Shown one piece after another: positions 28,962 to 37,164 of a stretch of 64,000 nt of DNA. The notes under the pieces are model-generated. The model had not been told where the DNA came from. It did no database searches and saw only the letters and a program-made list of their open reading frames with translations. Within the stretch, counting starts at the first letter, position 1, and every line of letters begins with the position of its first letter. The stretch is from contig NZ_CANLVZ010000004.1 of NCBI RefSeq assembly GCF_947494755.1, positions 212,275-276,274 of the forward strand, read 5' to 3'. The stretch is from an uncultured Tateyamaria sp. (GTDB lineage: Bacteria > Pseudomonadota > Alphaproteobacteria > Rhodobacterales > Rhodobacteraceae). A program made the translations under genes and the position numbers.

Positions 28962-29627
28962 TTAGCGATTGCGATTGGCGCGCCCCAGGGCGCGGTTCAT
29001 TTGTGCTGCAATCTGGTTTTGCGAACGGGCAAAGCCCTGCACGTCCGGCGTTGTGATGTTCATCACCACTGTGGGGGAACCGGCCCCGCCGCCCCCACGC
29101 ACGCCCAACTTGCCATCCGGGCCACGGGCCAGCGGCATGATGGCCTCCGGCCCCGCCTCGCCCATCACGCCCATGCCACCACGCATCCCAAAGGGCGTGG
29201 CCGAACTGACAATGCCACCAGTGGCAAACGGCATCACCCGGCCCTGACTGAACGGGGCCCCGTCAGCAAAAGGCAGTAAACCGCCCACGAGGCTGTTCAC
29301 GCCGGAAGACAGCAAACCACCGACATGATTGGTGACCGGCTTGATCGAAGCATTATAGGTCGCGTTGATCATCGAATTGCCAACGGTCTCGAGCGCGCTA
29401 GACAGGCTCAACCCATCAAAGACCAAACCGTCAAAGGCCTTGCGCAGCCCGCGCGACATGCCCTTTTCGAGGGTCGCTACGTCCATTCCCGTCGCCGCGA
29501 GGCTCTCACGCATCCGGCGCAATTCACTGTCAAAACCCGTCACCATGGTCGAGGTCGCATCAAGGGTCTGGCGCAACCCGTCTGTCTGGTCCTCCAGCTC
29601 CTCGATCTCGTCTCTGTAATCACTCAT
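28962..29627 (-). CDS. orfg11: GTA tail tape measure protein (g11)
   Basis: A 221-residue tape measure protein. A predicted coiled coil fills about residues 3-65, followed by a small-residue, Gly-rich hydrophobic stretch (about 85-170) that ends in GAGSPTVVMNITTPDVQGFARSQNQ, the usual family tail. It is far shorter than most phage tape measures, consistent with the short tails of GTAs. It overlaps g10.1 by 4 bp. Confidence 0.9.
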   Translation of the reverse strand: MSDYRDEIEELEDQTDGLRQTLDATSTMVTGFDSELRRMRESLAATGMDVATLEKGMSRGLRKAFDGLVFDGLSLSSALETVGNSMINATYNASIKPVTNHVGGLLSSGVNSLVGGLLPFADGAPFSQGRVMPFATGGIVSSATPFGMRGGMGVMGEAGPEAIMPLARGPDGKLGVRGGGGAGSPTVVMNITTPDVQGFARSQNQIAAQMNRALGRANRNR

Positions 29628-29839
29628 GTCTGACCCCCTTCCGGTGTCGTGTCGGTGCTGTCAGGCCAGGCGGCCATTAGCGCGTCCAAACCCTTGCTCA
29701 GCAGCGGCGCAGAGGCCGCGGGATCGCCCAGCATCACTTGCAACTCGGCAGGGGTCAGCGCCCAGAACGCATCCGGTGTCAGGCGCAACCCCTGCATTCC
29801 GGCCCGCATCAAGGCGGGCCAGTCGAGGCCCGCTCTCAT
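29624..29839 (-). CDS. orfg10.1: GTA tail assembly chaperone (g10.1, rcc01693-like)
   Basis: A 71-residue protein. The block MQGLRLTPDAFWALTPAEL marks the TIGR02216 phage tail assembly chaperone family. In RcGTA the equivalent small frame follows g10 and probably acts with it during tail assembly on the tape measure. It overlaps both g10 and g11 by 4 bp. Confidence 0.88.
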   Translation of the reverse strand: MRAGLDWPALMRAGMQGLRLTPDAFWALTPAELQVMLGDPAASAPLLSKGLDALMAAWPDSTDTTPEGGQT

Positions 29840-30153
29840 GGCTCAGGCACCACAAATGTGCGGGCGATCAATTCCGCCGCCGCACGGGCTGCAGTCATCG
29901 GCCCACCCTCAATCTCAGCATGATCAAGGGCTTGGGCTGCGTCCTTAAACCCCGCTCCGGTCAATCCGGCCTTGAGCAGGGCCAGCACATCGGCGCTCGA
30001 AAAACGGCTCTGTTCGAACCGCTCAACCAGCGCAATCATCGACGGCTCAGCCAACGCCACCTCAAGCCCGGCAAGGGCCCCAAGGGTCAGGCGCATCACG
30101 CAAGGCTCACCGTTGACCACCAGCGCGACCTCTCCCCTCCAAGGATTGACCAT
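29836..30153 (-). CDS. orfg10: GTA tail assembly chaperone-type protein (g10)
   Basis: A 105-residue protein equivalent to RcGTA g10 (GTA TAC family): MVNPWRGEVALVVNGE at the start and a helical body with LEVALAEPSMIALVERFE. It probably helps tube subunits polymerise around the tape measure and is not expected in the finished particle. It starts 2 bp after the g9 stop. Confidence 0.88.
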   Translation of the reverse strand: MVNPWRGEVALVVNGEPCVMRLTLGALAGLEVALAEPSMIALVERFEQSRFSSADVLALLKAGLTGAGFKDAAQALDHAEIEGGPMTAARAAAELIARTFVVPEP

Positions 30154-30155
30154 GC

Positions 30156-30569
30156 TCAGATCGCAGTGAACGCAAGCGCGCCCGCCGAAGCCATGGTGAC
30201 CTCATAGGTCGCCTCGCCATTGTGGCTGCCGCTGTATTCCAGCGCCGACACCTGAAACGGGCCTTCGACAATGCCGAAATCGGGGATGATCACCTGAAAA
30301 TTCGGGGTCTCACCGTCGAAAAAGATCTGGCGCGCCCGCTCGTCCGTGCCCTCATCCTTGAACACACCCGAGCCCGAGATGTTGGCCGAGCGCACGCCCG
30401 CACCCGACAGCAGCTCCCGCCACCCGCCCTGGCTTTCGAGGCTGGTCACATCAACAGTCTCAGCGTTGAAGCTGACCCGCGTAGCGCGCAGGCCCGCAAT
30501 CGTCTCAAACTGTCCATCCGAGGTCATGTCGACCTTGATCAACAGGTCTTTTCCGTTCTGAGCACCCAT
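30156..30569 (-). CDS. orfg9: GTA tail tube protein (g9)
   Basis: A 137-residue major tail protein of the TP901-1-like family (TIGR02126). The family blocks DVTSLESQGGWRELLSGAGVRSANISGSGVF and EYSGSHNGEATYE are clear. It forms the stacked hexamer rings of the tail tube. Start ATG 30569, 27 bp after the g8 stop. Confidence 0.94.
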   Translation of the reverse strand: MGAQNGKDLLIKVDMTSDGQFETIAGLRATRVSFNAETVDVTSLESQGGWRELLSGAGVRSANISGSGVFKDEGTDERARQIFFDGETPNFQVIIPDFGIVEGPFQVSALEYSGSHNGEATYEVTMASAGALAFTAI

Positions 30570-30596
30570 AGGTATTCTCCGTTCAATAGTAAGGAT

Positions 30597-31007
30597 TTAG
30601 GTTTCTTCAGTCCGCGCTCGGAACGTCAGATCGATCCGGCGACGCGCGCCGTTGTCGATCTTGAGGGCGCGGGCACGATCAAAGCGTAACGACACAAGCC
30701 GACCCCGTGTCAGGGGCAGATCCACCTCGTGCAACGCGTCACAAACAGCACCCGCAGCAACCTTGGCCGCGTAAAAGCCGGGCACATCGGTGACGACGGA
30801 TACGATGAAACGATTGGTCGCCCCGCGTCCGGTGTTGTCGTCCTGTTCAAACACCGTTTCGGGGCCGAGGCTGACATAGATCGACGGCAAGGCCCCACTG
30901 GGCAGCGCGTCATAGACGGCGCTGCCAACCGAGGCGACAACCGCCGGATCAGCGCTCAGCGCGGCGAAGACAGCCGACTGAAGGGCAGCAGACATGGCAT
31001 AGCTCAT
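30597..31007 (-). CDS. orfg8: GTA tail terminator protein (g8, DUF3168)
   Basis: A 136-residue DUF3168 protein corresponding to the RcGTA tail terminator ring. Visible family blocks are LQSAVFAALSADPAVVASVGSAVYDALP at the start and DNTGRGATNRFIVSVVTDVPG. The start overlaps the g7 stop by 4 bp. An alternative ATG four codons downstream is possible. Confidence 0.92.
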   Translation of the reverse strand: MSYAMSAALQSAVFAALSADPAVVASVGSAVYDALPSGALPSIYVSLGPETVFEQDDNTGRGATNRFIVSVVTDVPGFYAAKVAAGAVCDALHEVDLPLTRGRLVSLRFDRARALKIDNGARRRIDLTFRARTEET

Positions 31008-31342
31008 ACGACCACCTGCTCATCCGCCGTACACACCAGATAGCGGCCCTCAGGGTCGCGCTCGGCCACGGACCGGATGTGAAACACCCGGTTGCCGTCG
31101 CGAAAACGCTGGTTCGGCACCGGACGCTCAGGATGCCCCACAGGCGCGGCCCGCACGATGATCGAAAACGGCACGCGCGACACCGCAGCACCACCGCGAA
31201 ACGTCTCGCGGCCAGTCCGAGCGGTCAGATCGGCCCACACCACGCCAAGCGCGGTCCAGACCTCGGCAAATCCCCCTGCCCCGTCCGGGGCATGGGCAGG
31301 TGCCTCAAGCGTCAGGCGCCAGTTCAGGCGCGGCACGCTCAT
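31004..31342 (-). CDS. orfg7: GTA head-tail stopper protein (g7)
   Basis: A 112-residue head-tail joining protein (SPP1 gp16-like/head closure family) equivalent to the RcGTA stopper. The body contains GGFAEVWTALGVVWADLTARTGRE and the C-terminal RVFHIRSVAERDPEGRYLVC block common to such proteins. It overlaps g6 and g8 by 4 bp each. Confidence 0.92.
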   Translation of the reverse strand: MSVPRLNWRLTLEAPAHAPDGAGGFAEVWTALGVVWADLTARTGRETFRGGAAVSRVPFSIIVRAAPVGHPERPVPNQRFRDGNRVFHIRSVAERDPEGRYLVCTADEQVVV

Positions 31343-31932
31343 CGCGCACCGCCCAGGCGAAACACCTTGTAGCGCTCAATCAGGCTGGTCACGCCAAAGG
31401 GCATGCAGCCCTCGCTCAGCGTGGTCTCGTGGCGGAATTCGTAATAGTGGGCGGCCAGCAACATGACAGCCTGCACCAGATCAACGGGCGCGCCGCTTAA
31501 TGCAGGGGCAAACCCCGCGCGAAAAGTGACATCCACATGACCCGCGGCGGGGATACCGGGCAAGGCCGCACCAACAGCGCGCACACGCGGGCGATGGGCG
31601 TCGCGTTCAAGCCAGTACACCGCACCATCGACGGGCGTCTCAACACCGGCACGATCCACAAGGCTCAACCCCGTCAGGGCCTGCACCGGAGCCACCGGCA
31701 AAGGTTGCGCGTCGCCCGACTGCCAGTCATTCACCGACAGCTTGAAATCACGCTCGATCAGCACCTTGTTCGTGCGCGCCTCAATAGCGGCCACAGCCGC
31801 CCGCAGAAAGCCCGTCAAAACAGCGTCTTGCACGCTGTCATTGCCGAACCCGCTGCCCAGACGCAGATGCGCCTTGAATTCCTCAACCGGCAGCGCCGCA
31901 TCGGGCACCGTGGTTTCTTCGATCAACATCAT
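31339..31932 (-). CDS. orfg6: GTA head-tail adaptor protein (g6)
   Basis: A 197-residue connector (phiE125 gp8 family) corresponding to the RcGTA adaptor ring beneath the portal. The block EEFKAHLRLGSGFGNDSVQDAVLTGFLRAAVAAIEARTNK is characteristic. The start was set at ATG 31932, which has GGAG seven bases upstream; ATG 31929 is adjacent. A 165-bp gap without a gene separates it from g5, the longest gap in the tail half. Confidence 0.92.
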   Translation of the reverse strand: MMLIEETTVPDAALPVEEFKAHLRLGSGFGNDSVQDAVLTGFLRAAVAAIEARTNKVLIERDFKLSVNDWQSGDAQPLPVAPVQALTGLSLVDRAGVETPVDGAVYWLERDAHRPRVRAVGAALPGIPAAGHVDVTFRAGFAPALSGAPVDLVQAVMLLAAHYYEFRHETTLSEGCMPFGVTSLIERYKVFRLGGAR

Positions 31933-32097
31933 GGAACATCTCCACACGACTTATGGCCCCTCTTCCCGTTGGTCCGGGCGCGCGCCAGTCCGCATTGCTC
32001 GGACGGAGGGGAGCAGCTAGACAACACGGCGCACTTCCAGCGCGCACCCGGCACCGGGGAAAGGCGCTCGCCCCTCCCCGATGATCCGCTCTTGCCC

Positions 32098-33276
32098 TTA
32101 GGCAGTCGCGAATTTCAGCAGCTTGATGGCCGCAAAGTCGCTCACGTCACCGCCCACGCGCTTGGTGGCATAGAACAGCACGTGAGGCTTGGCGCTGAAG
32201 GGATCACGCAGCACGCGCAGATCAGGGCGCTCGGCCACGGTATAACCGGCGGCGAAATCACCAAAGGCGATGGCATCAGCGCCGGTCGTGGCATCAGGCA
32301 TGTCCTCGGCGATCAGAACGGGATAGCCCATCAGAACCGCAGGCTGACCCGCCGCCAGACCGTCCGTCCACAAGAAGCGACCGTCATTGTCCTTGAGCTT
32401 GCGCACCAGACCGGCCGTCTTTGAGTTCATCACGAACGTCGCATTTGCGCGGTACTCGGCACCAAGCGCATAGACCACGTCGATGATCGCTTCGGCCGTC
32501 ACATCGCCATCCGCACCCGTGGGCACATAGCCAAGGTTGCCCCAGGTCCAGACGTCATTGTCGACGGATGTGTGGGCCAAAAAGCCCTTGGGCTTGTCGA
32601 TACCGTCACCCGTCACAAAGGACGCAGCCTCGGCACGCGAGAACTTGTCGGCAATGCGACCCGCAAGCCAGCCTTCGATATCGAATGCGGCATCATCCAG
32701 CAGACGCTGCGACGCCTTGGGCAAGGCCGACAGCTCGTGCAGCGGGATGGTGATGCGGTCGATCTGCGGGGTGTCGGTCTCGGTCAGGTTGGCCGTTTCC
32801 GTGGCCCAGCCCGTGCCGATGTCACCGTGATCGACCAGCACATCGTAGGATGTCGCCTCGACATTCACCACAGAGGCGATCGAGCGGATGGAGGCGGTCG
32901 CATTCAGCGCCGACTTCACCGTGTCCGAGGTCTGCGGATCGACAAGATAGCCACCATCGGAATTCACAGCCGTGGACAGGGATTTGCCATCCAGCTCAAG
33001 GCCACGCAGGCCATCATCATCACCCGCACGCAGATAGGCATTGAACGCCTTCTGATGAGGCGCGCCAAGATCGACGGCACCAGCCAAAGGGGTGCGCGCC
33101 GCAGTCATATTTTTCCGATCCAGCATGGTCAGTCGCTCTTCCGTTTGTTGAAGTTTGGTTTGAATGTCGGCCTTGAAGCCTTTGATTTCCATCACGAAAC
33201 CCATCATGGCCTCCGCAACATCCTGGACGGGGGACAAACCTTCCCCGGCCCGAGCCTTGATCTCGGTCTTGCTCAT
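32098..33276 (-). CDS. orfg5: GTA major capsid protein (g5, HK97 fold)
   Basis: A 392-residue HK97-type capsid protein. Residues 1-60 form the predicted coiled-coil scaffold domain, expected to be removed by the g4 protease. The mature fold begins near the TPLAG segment and has the HK97 blocks GGYLVDPQTSDTVKSAL and DIEGWLAGRIADKFSRAEAASFVTGDG. The start at 33276 was chosen because AAGGA lies seven bases upstream; ATG 33282 leaves a one-base spacer. Confidence 0.95.
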   Translation of the reverse strand: MSKTEIKARAGEGLSPVQDVAEAMMGFVMEIKGFKADIQTKLQQTEERLTMLDRKNMTAARTPLAGAVDLGAPHQKAFNAYLRAGDDDGLRGLELDGKSLSTAVNSDGGYLVDPQTSDTVKSALNATASIRSIASVVNVEATSYDVLVDHGDIGTGWATETANLTETDTPQIDRITIPLHELSALPKASQRLLDDAAFDIEGWLAGRIADKFSRAEAASFVTGDGIDKPKGFLAHTSVDNDVWTWGNLGYVPTGADGDVTAEAIIDVVYALGAEYRANATFVMNSKTAGLVRKLKDNDGRFLWTDGLAAGQPAVLMGYPVLIAEDMPDATTGADAIAFGDFAAGYTVAERPDLRVLRDPFSAKPHVLFYATKRVGGDVSDFAAIKLLKFATA

Positions 33277-33316
33277 CAGCATGTCCTTGATTTGTGGTCG
33301 TTAACGGCCCCGCGCC

Positions 33317-33880
33317 TCAGCGCTGTGCCAAGCTTTCGCGGGCAAGCCAAAGGGCCTCCGCCATGTCGCGCAGCATGGCATCGTGATCCAGGACCACCTC
33401 GTCGGCCTTGGCCGCCACGCGCGCACTGGGCAGCATCGGGAAAGTGACAAGCGACACCTCCCAAAGCTCCAGTTCGGTCAAGAGCCGCTGGCCCTTGGTG
33501 TTCTTTGTCGATTTGACGGTACGATAGCCGATAGACAGCCCGTCAATGGCGCCCGCCGCAATCAGTTCCAGCGCCTCCCGGCCCTTGGCCACCTCGGGCA
33601 GCAACCGGCCCTTGACCCACAGACCCTTGGCATCCTCACGCACCTCGTCCCACACGCCAATGGGACAGGCAGGATCATGCTGCCACAGCATCTTGACGCG
33701 CCGCCCCTCTGCCTTGATCGCGCCAAGCGAAGCGGCATAGGCCCCCGCACTGACCACATCTCCGCCCTGATCGCAGGCACCAAACAGACTGGCATAGCCC
33801 TCAATCACATGATCGTCCTGCACTTTGATCCCTTCACCAAAGCGCGCGAATTTTGTCTCAAGACCGGTCTCCGCCTGCAT
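33317..33880 (-). CDS. orfg4: GTA prohead protease (g4)
   Basis: A 187-residue HK97-family prohead protease that matures the capsid. The likely catalytic His lies in MLWQHDP and the Ser in GLSIGYRTVKS. The family frame EGYASLFGACDQGGDVVSAGAY is clear. The start at 33880 follows GAGGAG; an in-frame upstream extension of 32 residues is unrelated to the family. It ends 40 bp before g5. Confidence 0.94.
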   Translation of the reverse strand: MQAETGLETKFARFGEGIKVQDDHVIEGYASLFGACDQGGDVVSAGAYAASLGAIKAEGRRVKMLWQHDPACPIGVWDEVREDAKGLWVKGRLLPEVAKGREALELIAAGAIDGLSIGYRTVKSTKNTKGQRLLTELELWEVSLVTFPMLPSARVAAKADEVVLDHDAMLRDMAEALWLARESLAQR

Positions 33881-33897
33881 CTCTACTCTCCTCAGAT

Positions 33898-34122
33898 TTA
33901 GTGTGGGATGGCCGCCATGATGGATTGGAACCCGGTGGCCAGCACCGCTGCGACCACCCCGTAAACGGTGAGCCACAGCCGCTTTTCCAGCCGCTCCATC
34001 AGCTCCTCAAGACGATCCAGACGCTTGCATAGGTTGTCGAAATGCACCGCCGTCAGCCGCTCATGGGCCTCAAGGCGCAAACCTGGCGCACAGGCAAATC
34101 GCTCAAATGTTGTGTCATCCAT
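33898..34122 (-). CDS. orfg3.5: GTA head formation protein (g3.5, rcc01685-like)
   Basis: A 74-residue protein: a polar N-terminus (MDDTTFERFACAPGLRLEAHE), a predicted amphipathic coiled coil (about 25-48) and a hydrophobic C-terminal span (WLTVYGVVAAVLATGFQ). This matches the small frame between portal and protease genes of RcGTA (rcc01685 type). The ATG overlaps the portal stop codon. The membrane span could anchor capsid assembly to the inner membrane, which is inference. Confidence 0.85.
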   Translation of the reverse strand: MDDTTFERFACAPGLRLEAHERLTAVHFDNLCKRLDRLEELMERLEKRLWLTVYGVVAAVLATGFQSIMAAIPH

Positions 34123-35302
34123 CCGCGCCCTCCTCGGCCAGCGCGGGCAAGCCCAGCATCCGGCGCTTTTCAGCGGCACTCAGGAAATCGGCACCCGACA
34201 CGCGGGCCCACTGGGCATCCCGCTCAGCGGACAAGGCCGACACCTGATCCAGATCCGGGGTCAGGATCAAATCCTCGCCCGTATGGGCCCCAAGCCAATC
34301 GGCAAGCCCCGCCGCCACTCGCGTCGCCAGCGGCAAAACCGTCAACCGATAAAACGCTCGGTTCGCCTCCTGATAGTTGGCATAGGTGGCGTCCCCTTGA
34401 ATCCCCAGCAACATCGGGGGCACGCCAAAGGCCAGAGCAATCTCGCGCGCCGCCGCTTCCTTCGTCTTCTGAAATTCCATATCCGAGGGCGAAAAGCCCA
34501 TCGGCTTCCAATCCAGACCACCCTCCAGCAACATCGGACGGCCCGCATTGCGCGCGCCCGAGTGATTGGTCTCGATCTCCGACACAAGGCGGTCGTATTG
34601 ATCGTTGCTCAACTGCGACTGACCCTCTTGGCCCCGATACACAATGGCCCCCGATGGGCGCGCCGCATTATCCAGCAACGACTTCGACCAGCGCGACGCT
34701 GCGGTATGGACATCCAGCGCCATGGCCGCCGCCTGCATCGGCGAAAAGCCGTAATGATCGTCCTGCGGATGAAACGACTTGATATGACAAATCGGGCTGA
34801 TCGGCCCTGACGCGTCAAACCGATGTGTCTTGCCGCCCACCGCGTAGTCATAGGCGACAGGCCAACCATCCGCCCCCGGAACCACCGACATCCGATCCGA
34901 GCGCAGCACATGTAATTCCAGCGGTGGACCACTCTCGCCCGCGACGGCCTCGACATAGGCGTTGCCCGACAACAAAAGCTGCGCAAACAGCGCCTCCAGC
35001 AACTCCGCCCGGCCCTGTCCCGGATTGGGGCGCTTGATCAGGGCGAGCAAAGGATGCGCCTCAAACCGCCGCTCGGCATCCTGCAACACCAAGGGCAATG
35101 CGGCAGCGGCTTCCGCGATCAGCTTGACCGACCGAAACCCCACCGGATTGCCCGAAAACCCCGACCGGGTCAGCGACACCGCATCGCGCGGGCTCCAGGC
35201 CACCCGGCCGCCCGTTTGCCAGGCCACAACCTTGCCCGTGGCACTTGCCTTCTGCTCTGGTACATCCGCCACAGCGCGGCTCCGAAAGAAATCAAACACC
35301 AT
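34115..35302 (-). CDS. orfg3: GTA portal protein (g3)
   Basis: A 395-residue HK97-family portal protein (dodecameric DNA channel at one capsid vertex). Family blocks are NPVGFRSVKLIAEAAAALPL, the ELLEALFAQLLLSGNAYVE helix, ASRWSKSLLDNAARPSGAIVY, and ALAFGVPPMLLGIQGDATYANYQEANRAF. It follows g2 after 129 bp containing a strong terminator (35356-35390). The unusually long gap for this cluster is therefore regulatory rather than empty. Confidence 0.95.
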   Translation of the reverse strand: MVFDFFRSRAVADVPEQKASATGKVVAWQTGGRVAWSPRDAVSLTRSGFSGNPVGFRSVKLIAEAAAALPLVLQDAERRFEAHPLLALIKRPNPGQGRAELLEALFAQLLLSGNAYVEAVAGESGPPLELHVLRSDRMSVVPGADGWPVAYDYAVGGKTHRFDASGPISPICHIKSFHPQDDHYGFSPMQAAAMALDVHTAASRWSKSLLDNAARPSGAIVYRGQEGQSQLSNDQYDRLVSEIETNHSGARNAGRPMLLEGGLDWKPMGFSPSDMEFQKTKEAAAREIALAFGVPPMLLGIQGDATYANYQEANRAFYRLTVLPLATRVAAGLADWLGAHTGEDLILTPDLDQVSALSAERDAQWARVSGADFLSAAEKRRMLGLPALAEEGADG

Positions 35303-35355
35303 GTTTCATGGTCTCCTTCACGTGTTCCCCACAAAGCCACCGCCTTGCGTCCAAC

Positions 35356-35390
35356 AAAAAAGGGCGTGCGCTGTTGCCAGCGCCGCCCTT
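35356..35390 (-). terminator. Intrinsic terminator between GTA g2 and g3, facing the GTA transcript
   Basis: On the minus strand, AGGGCG-GCGCTG, a GCAA tetraloop, then CAGCGC-(A)-CGCCCT form a 12-bp stem with a single bulge, followed by TTTTTT. It lies 42 bp beyond the g2 stop and 53 bp before the g3 start. This would stop transcription after the terminase genes unless read through. Confidence 0.8.
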
Positions 35391-35431
35391 GCTTCATTTC
35401 GCCAAATAAATCGCGCGCCCCGGCGGGTCGC

Positions 35432-36802
35432 CTACAACCCGCGCACCCCTGGCCTGCGATATTCCCGCGCCGGGTCAATCATCAACTCATGGAACGCCCA
35501 CACCAGCGCATCCACTCGGTCGGGCGAGCCAGAACCGACAAACCCACGCCGCGTCATCGCCACCATCTGATCCTCGAGCGCCCCCAGATCCGGCGCGTGG
35601 GTCACACGGCCCTGTTCGTACAACGCAGCCACGGGCTCCGCCCGCGCCACCTTGCCCCGCGTCGCATGGACCGCGCGGTAGGGCACCAGCGGATCAATCT
35701 GACGGACCACCTCGCCCACCATCTGACCGCCCTGGTTGACCTCAGCGACCAGCCGATCCGCCTGAAACTGATCCACAGCCCCCACAGCAGCGCGCGCCCA
35801 CTCCGAGGGGCGCGCGCCCTGCACGGACACATCCGCAATCACGTGCGCGGTCCAATCCTGCGGCGAGCCCTGCATATGGGCTCCCACCACAACAATCCCG
35901 CATTCGTCCGCCGACGACCCGCTGGTCACCGCCGGGTCCAACCCGACAACAATGCGATCAAACCCGGCCACCTCCCTGCGATGACAAGCTTCCAGCATCT
36001 CGGTCGTCCAGAGCGCACCTTCCGCATCGCTCAACAACACCCCGTCCAACTCCTGACGGCCCAGCCGGGTGCCATGATAGCGGGCCCGCACCTCCTCCAG
36101 AAACGAGGCCGCCAGGTTGGCCGCATTGGCCTCCGTCGCTGCATGGGTCGTCACGGTCGAGGGCATCTGCAGCAGATCCTTCAAAACGCCGACATTGCGC
36201 GGCGTGGTCGTCACACACACCCGCGGATCGTCGCCCAGCCGCAACGCGAACTGCAACATATCCCATGTCTCGCGACCCTTCTTCCACTTGGCCAACTCAT
36301 CAACCCAAGCCGCATCGAATTGCGGGCCCCGCAAGCCTTCGGGGTCAAAGGCGGTATGGACAGTCGCCACGGCCCCGTTGGGCCACTCAAGACGCTTGCG
36401 CCCCGCAACCCAGGTCGGGCGACGGTCCGGGGGCGAGCAGGCGAGAATACCGCTCTCGCCAAAAATCATCACTTCGCGGACCTGCTCAATGGTCTCACCG
36501 ACCAAAGCCACGCGACGGGCCGTGCCATGATCAAACGGTGTCGGCCCCTCAACCTTCGAACGGACCCACTCGGCCCCGGCGCGGGTCTTGCCCGCACCAC
36601 GCCCCCCCATAATGACCCATGTACGCCAGTCGCCCTCAGGTGGCAGCTGGTGATCCAGCGCCCAGAACTCGAACAGAAAAGGGAGGGCGCCCAGGGCGCC
36701 CTCGTCCAACTCATTCAGAAACTGCTCCTGCACCGCAACAGGGGCGGATGCGAGCAAGCGCGCACCGTATGTCAGCGCGGGCGCGGTCGAGGTCGATAGC
36801 AT
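35432..36802 (-). CDS. orfg2: GTA terminase large subunit (g2)
   Basis: A 456-residue DNA-packaging motor. Walker A is GGRGAGKT (about residues 66-73), the Walker B-like acidic pair is in FDAAWVDELAKW, and the nuclease aspartate cluster begins at VGLDPAVTSG. It packages host DNA headful-style in GTAs. The start was set at 36802, which has AAGG five bases upstream; an ATG at 36847 would add 15 residues. The start lies 92 bp inside g1, an unusually long overlap. Confidence 0.95.
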   Translation of the reverse strand: MLSTSTAPALTYGARLLASAPVAVQEQFLNELDEGALGALPFLFEFWALDHQLPPEGDWRTWVIMGGRGAGKTRAGAEWVRSKVEGPTPFDHGTARRVALVGETIEQVREVMIFGESGILACSPPDRRPTWVAGRKRLEWPNGAVATVHTAFDPEGLRGPQFDAAWVDELAKWKKGRETWDMLQFALRLGDDPRVCVTTTPRNVGVLKDLLQMPSTVTTHAATEANAANLAASFLEEVRARYHGTRLGRQELDGVLLSDAEGALWTTEMLEACHRREVAGFDRIVVGLDPAVTSGSSADECGIVVVGAHMQGSPQDWTAHVIADVSVQGARPSEWARAAVGAVDQFQADRLVAEVNQGGQMVGEVVRQIDPLVPYRAVHATRGKVARAEPVAALYEQGRVTHAPDLGALEDQMVAMTRRGFVGSGSPDRVDALVWAFHELMIDPAREYRRPGVRGL

Positions 36803-37055
36803 AGCCCCCTTGCGCGATCCGGCTTTGCTTTTGTCGGATGTCAGCAAGCGATACCTCCAGCTTCTGGCAATTGATCATGACAGAATTCATCTCCGAGATC
36901 TTGGATTTGATTTCTGCGGCTTTGACGTCCTCCCCCTGTGCGACCCTTTCTCTGAGGGCTTCGAATTCGTGACGCAAATGGCGCACCGAATCCTGCACCG
37001 AGGAAAACAGCTCCTCGACGCGAGCTTCTTCAAGCTCCGGGGTGATTAGTGTCAT
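36711..37055 (-). CDS. orfg1: GTA terminase small subunit (g1)
   Basis: A 114-residue protein equivalent to RcGTA g1. A predicted coiled coil (about residues 8-75, EEARVEELFSSVQDSVRHLRHEFEALRERV) is followed by a short basic tail ending in an alanine/cysteine-rich stretch. It recruits DNA to the packaging motor without sequence preference in known GTAs. The start was set at ATG 37055; the upstream open extension reads through the leader hairpin and was rejected. Its 3' end overlaps g2 by 92 bp. Confidence 0.88.
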   Translation of the reverse strand: MTLITPELEEARVEELFSSVQDSVRHLRHEFEALRERVAQGEDVKAAEIKSKISEMNSVMINCQKLEVSLADIRQKQSRIAQGGYAIDLDRARADIRCALARIRPCCGAGAVSE

Positions 37056-37105
37056 ATGTGCATAACCTCTCATGCGTTGGGTTAAGTCCCCGCACGAGCA
37101 AAATG

Positions 37106-37138
37106 AAAAAGCGACCCCGGATTGCTCCGACGGTCGCT
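37106..37138 (-). terminator. Terminator-like hairpin in the GTA leader, upstream of g1
   Basis: On the minus strand, AGCGACC-gt-CGGA, a GCAA loop, then TCCG-g-GGTCGCT, followed by TTTTTCATTTT. It sits about 20 nt after the predicted transcription start and 50 nt before g1. It could be an attenuator of the GTA transcript, or a terminator for read-through from mltG. Confidence 0.7.
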
Positions 37139-37164
37139 GACCCACTTTTCCTAGCTTGTCACAA

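Noticed and set aside
35054..36799. 581-residue open frame opposite GTA g2/g3
   Set aside because: Antisense shadow of the terminase gene, rich in R/P/H without known motifs.
22962..37055. Interpretation as an active prophage
   Set aside because: No integrase, repressor, replication or lysis genes, no attachment repeats, and exact RcGTA gene order.
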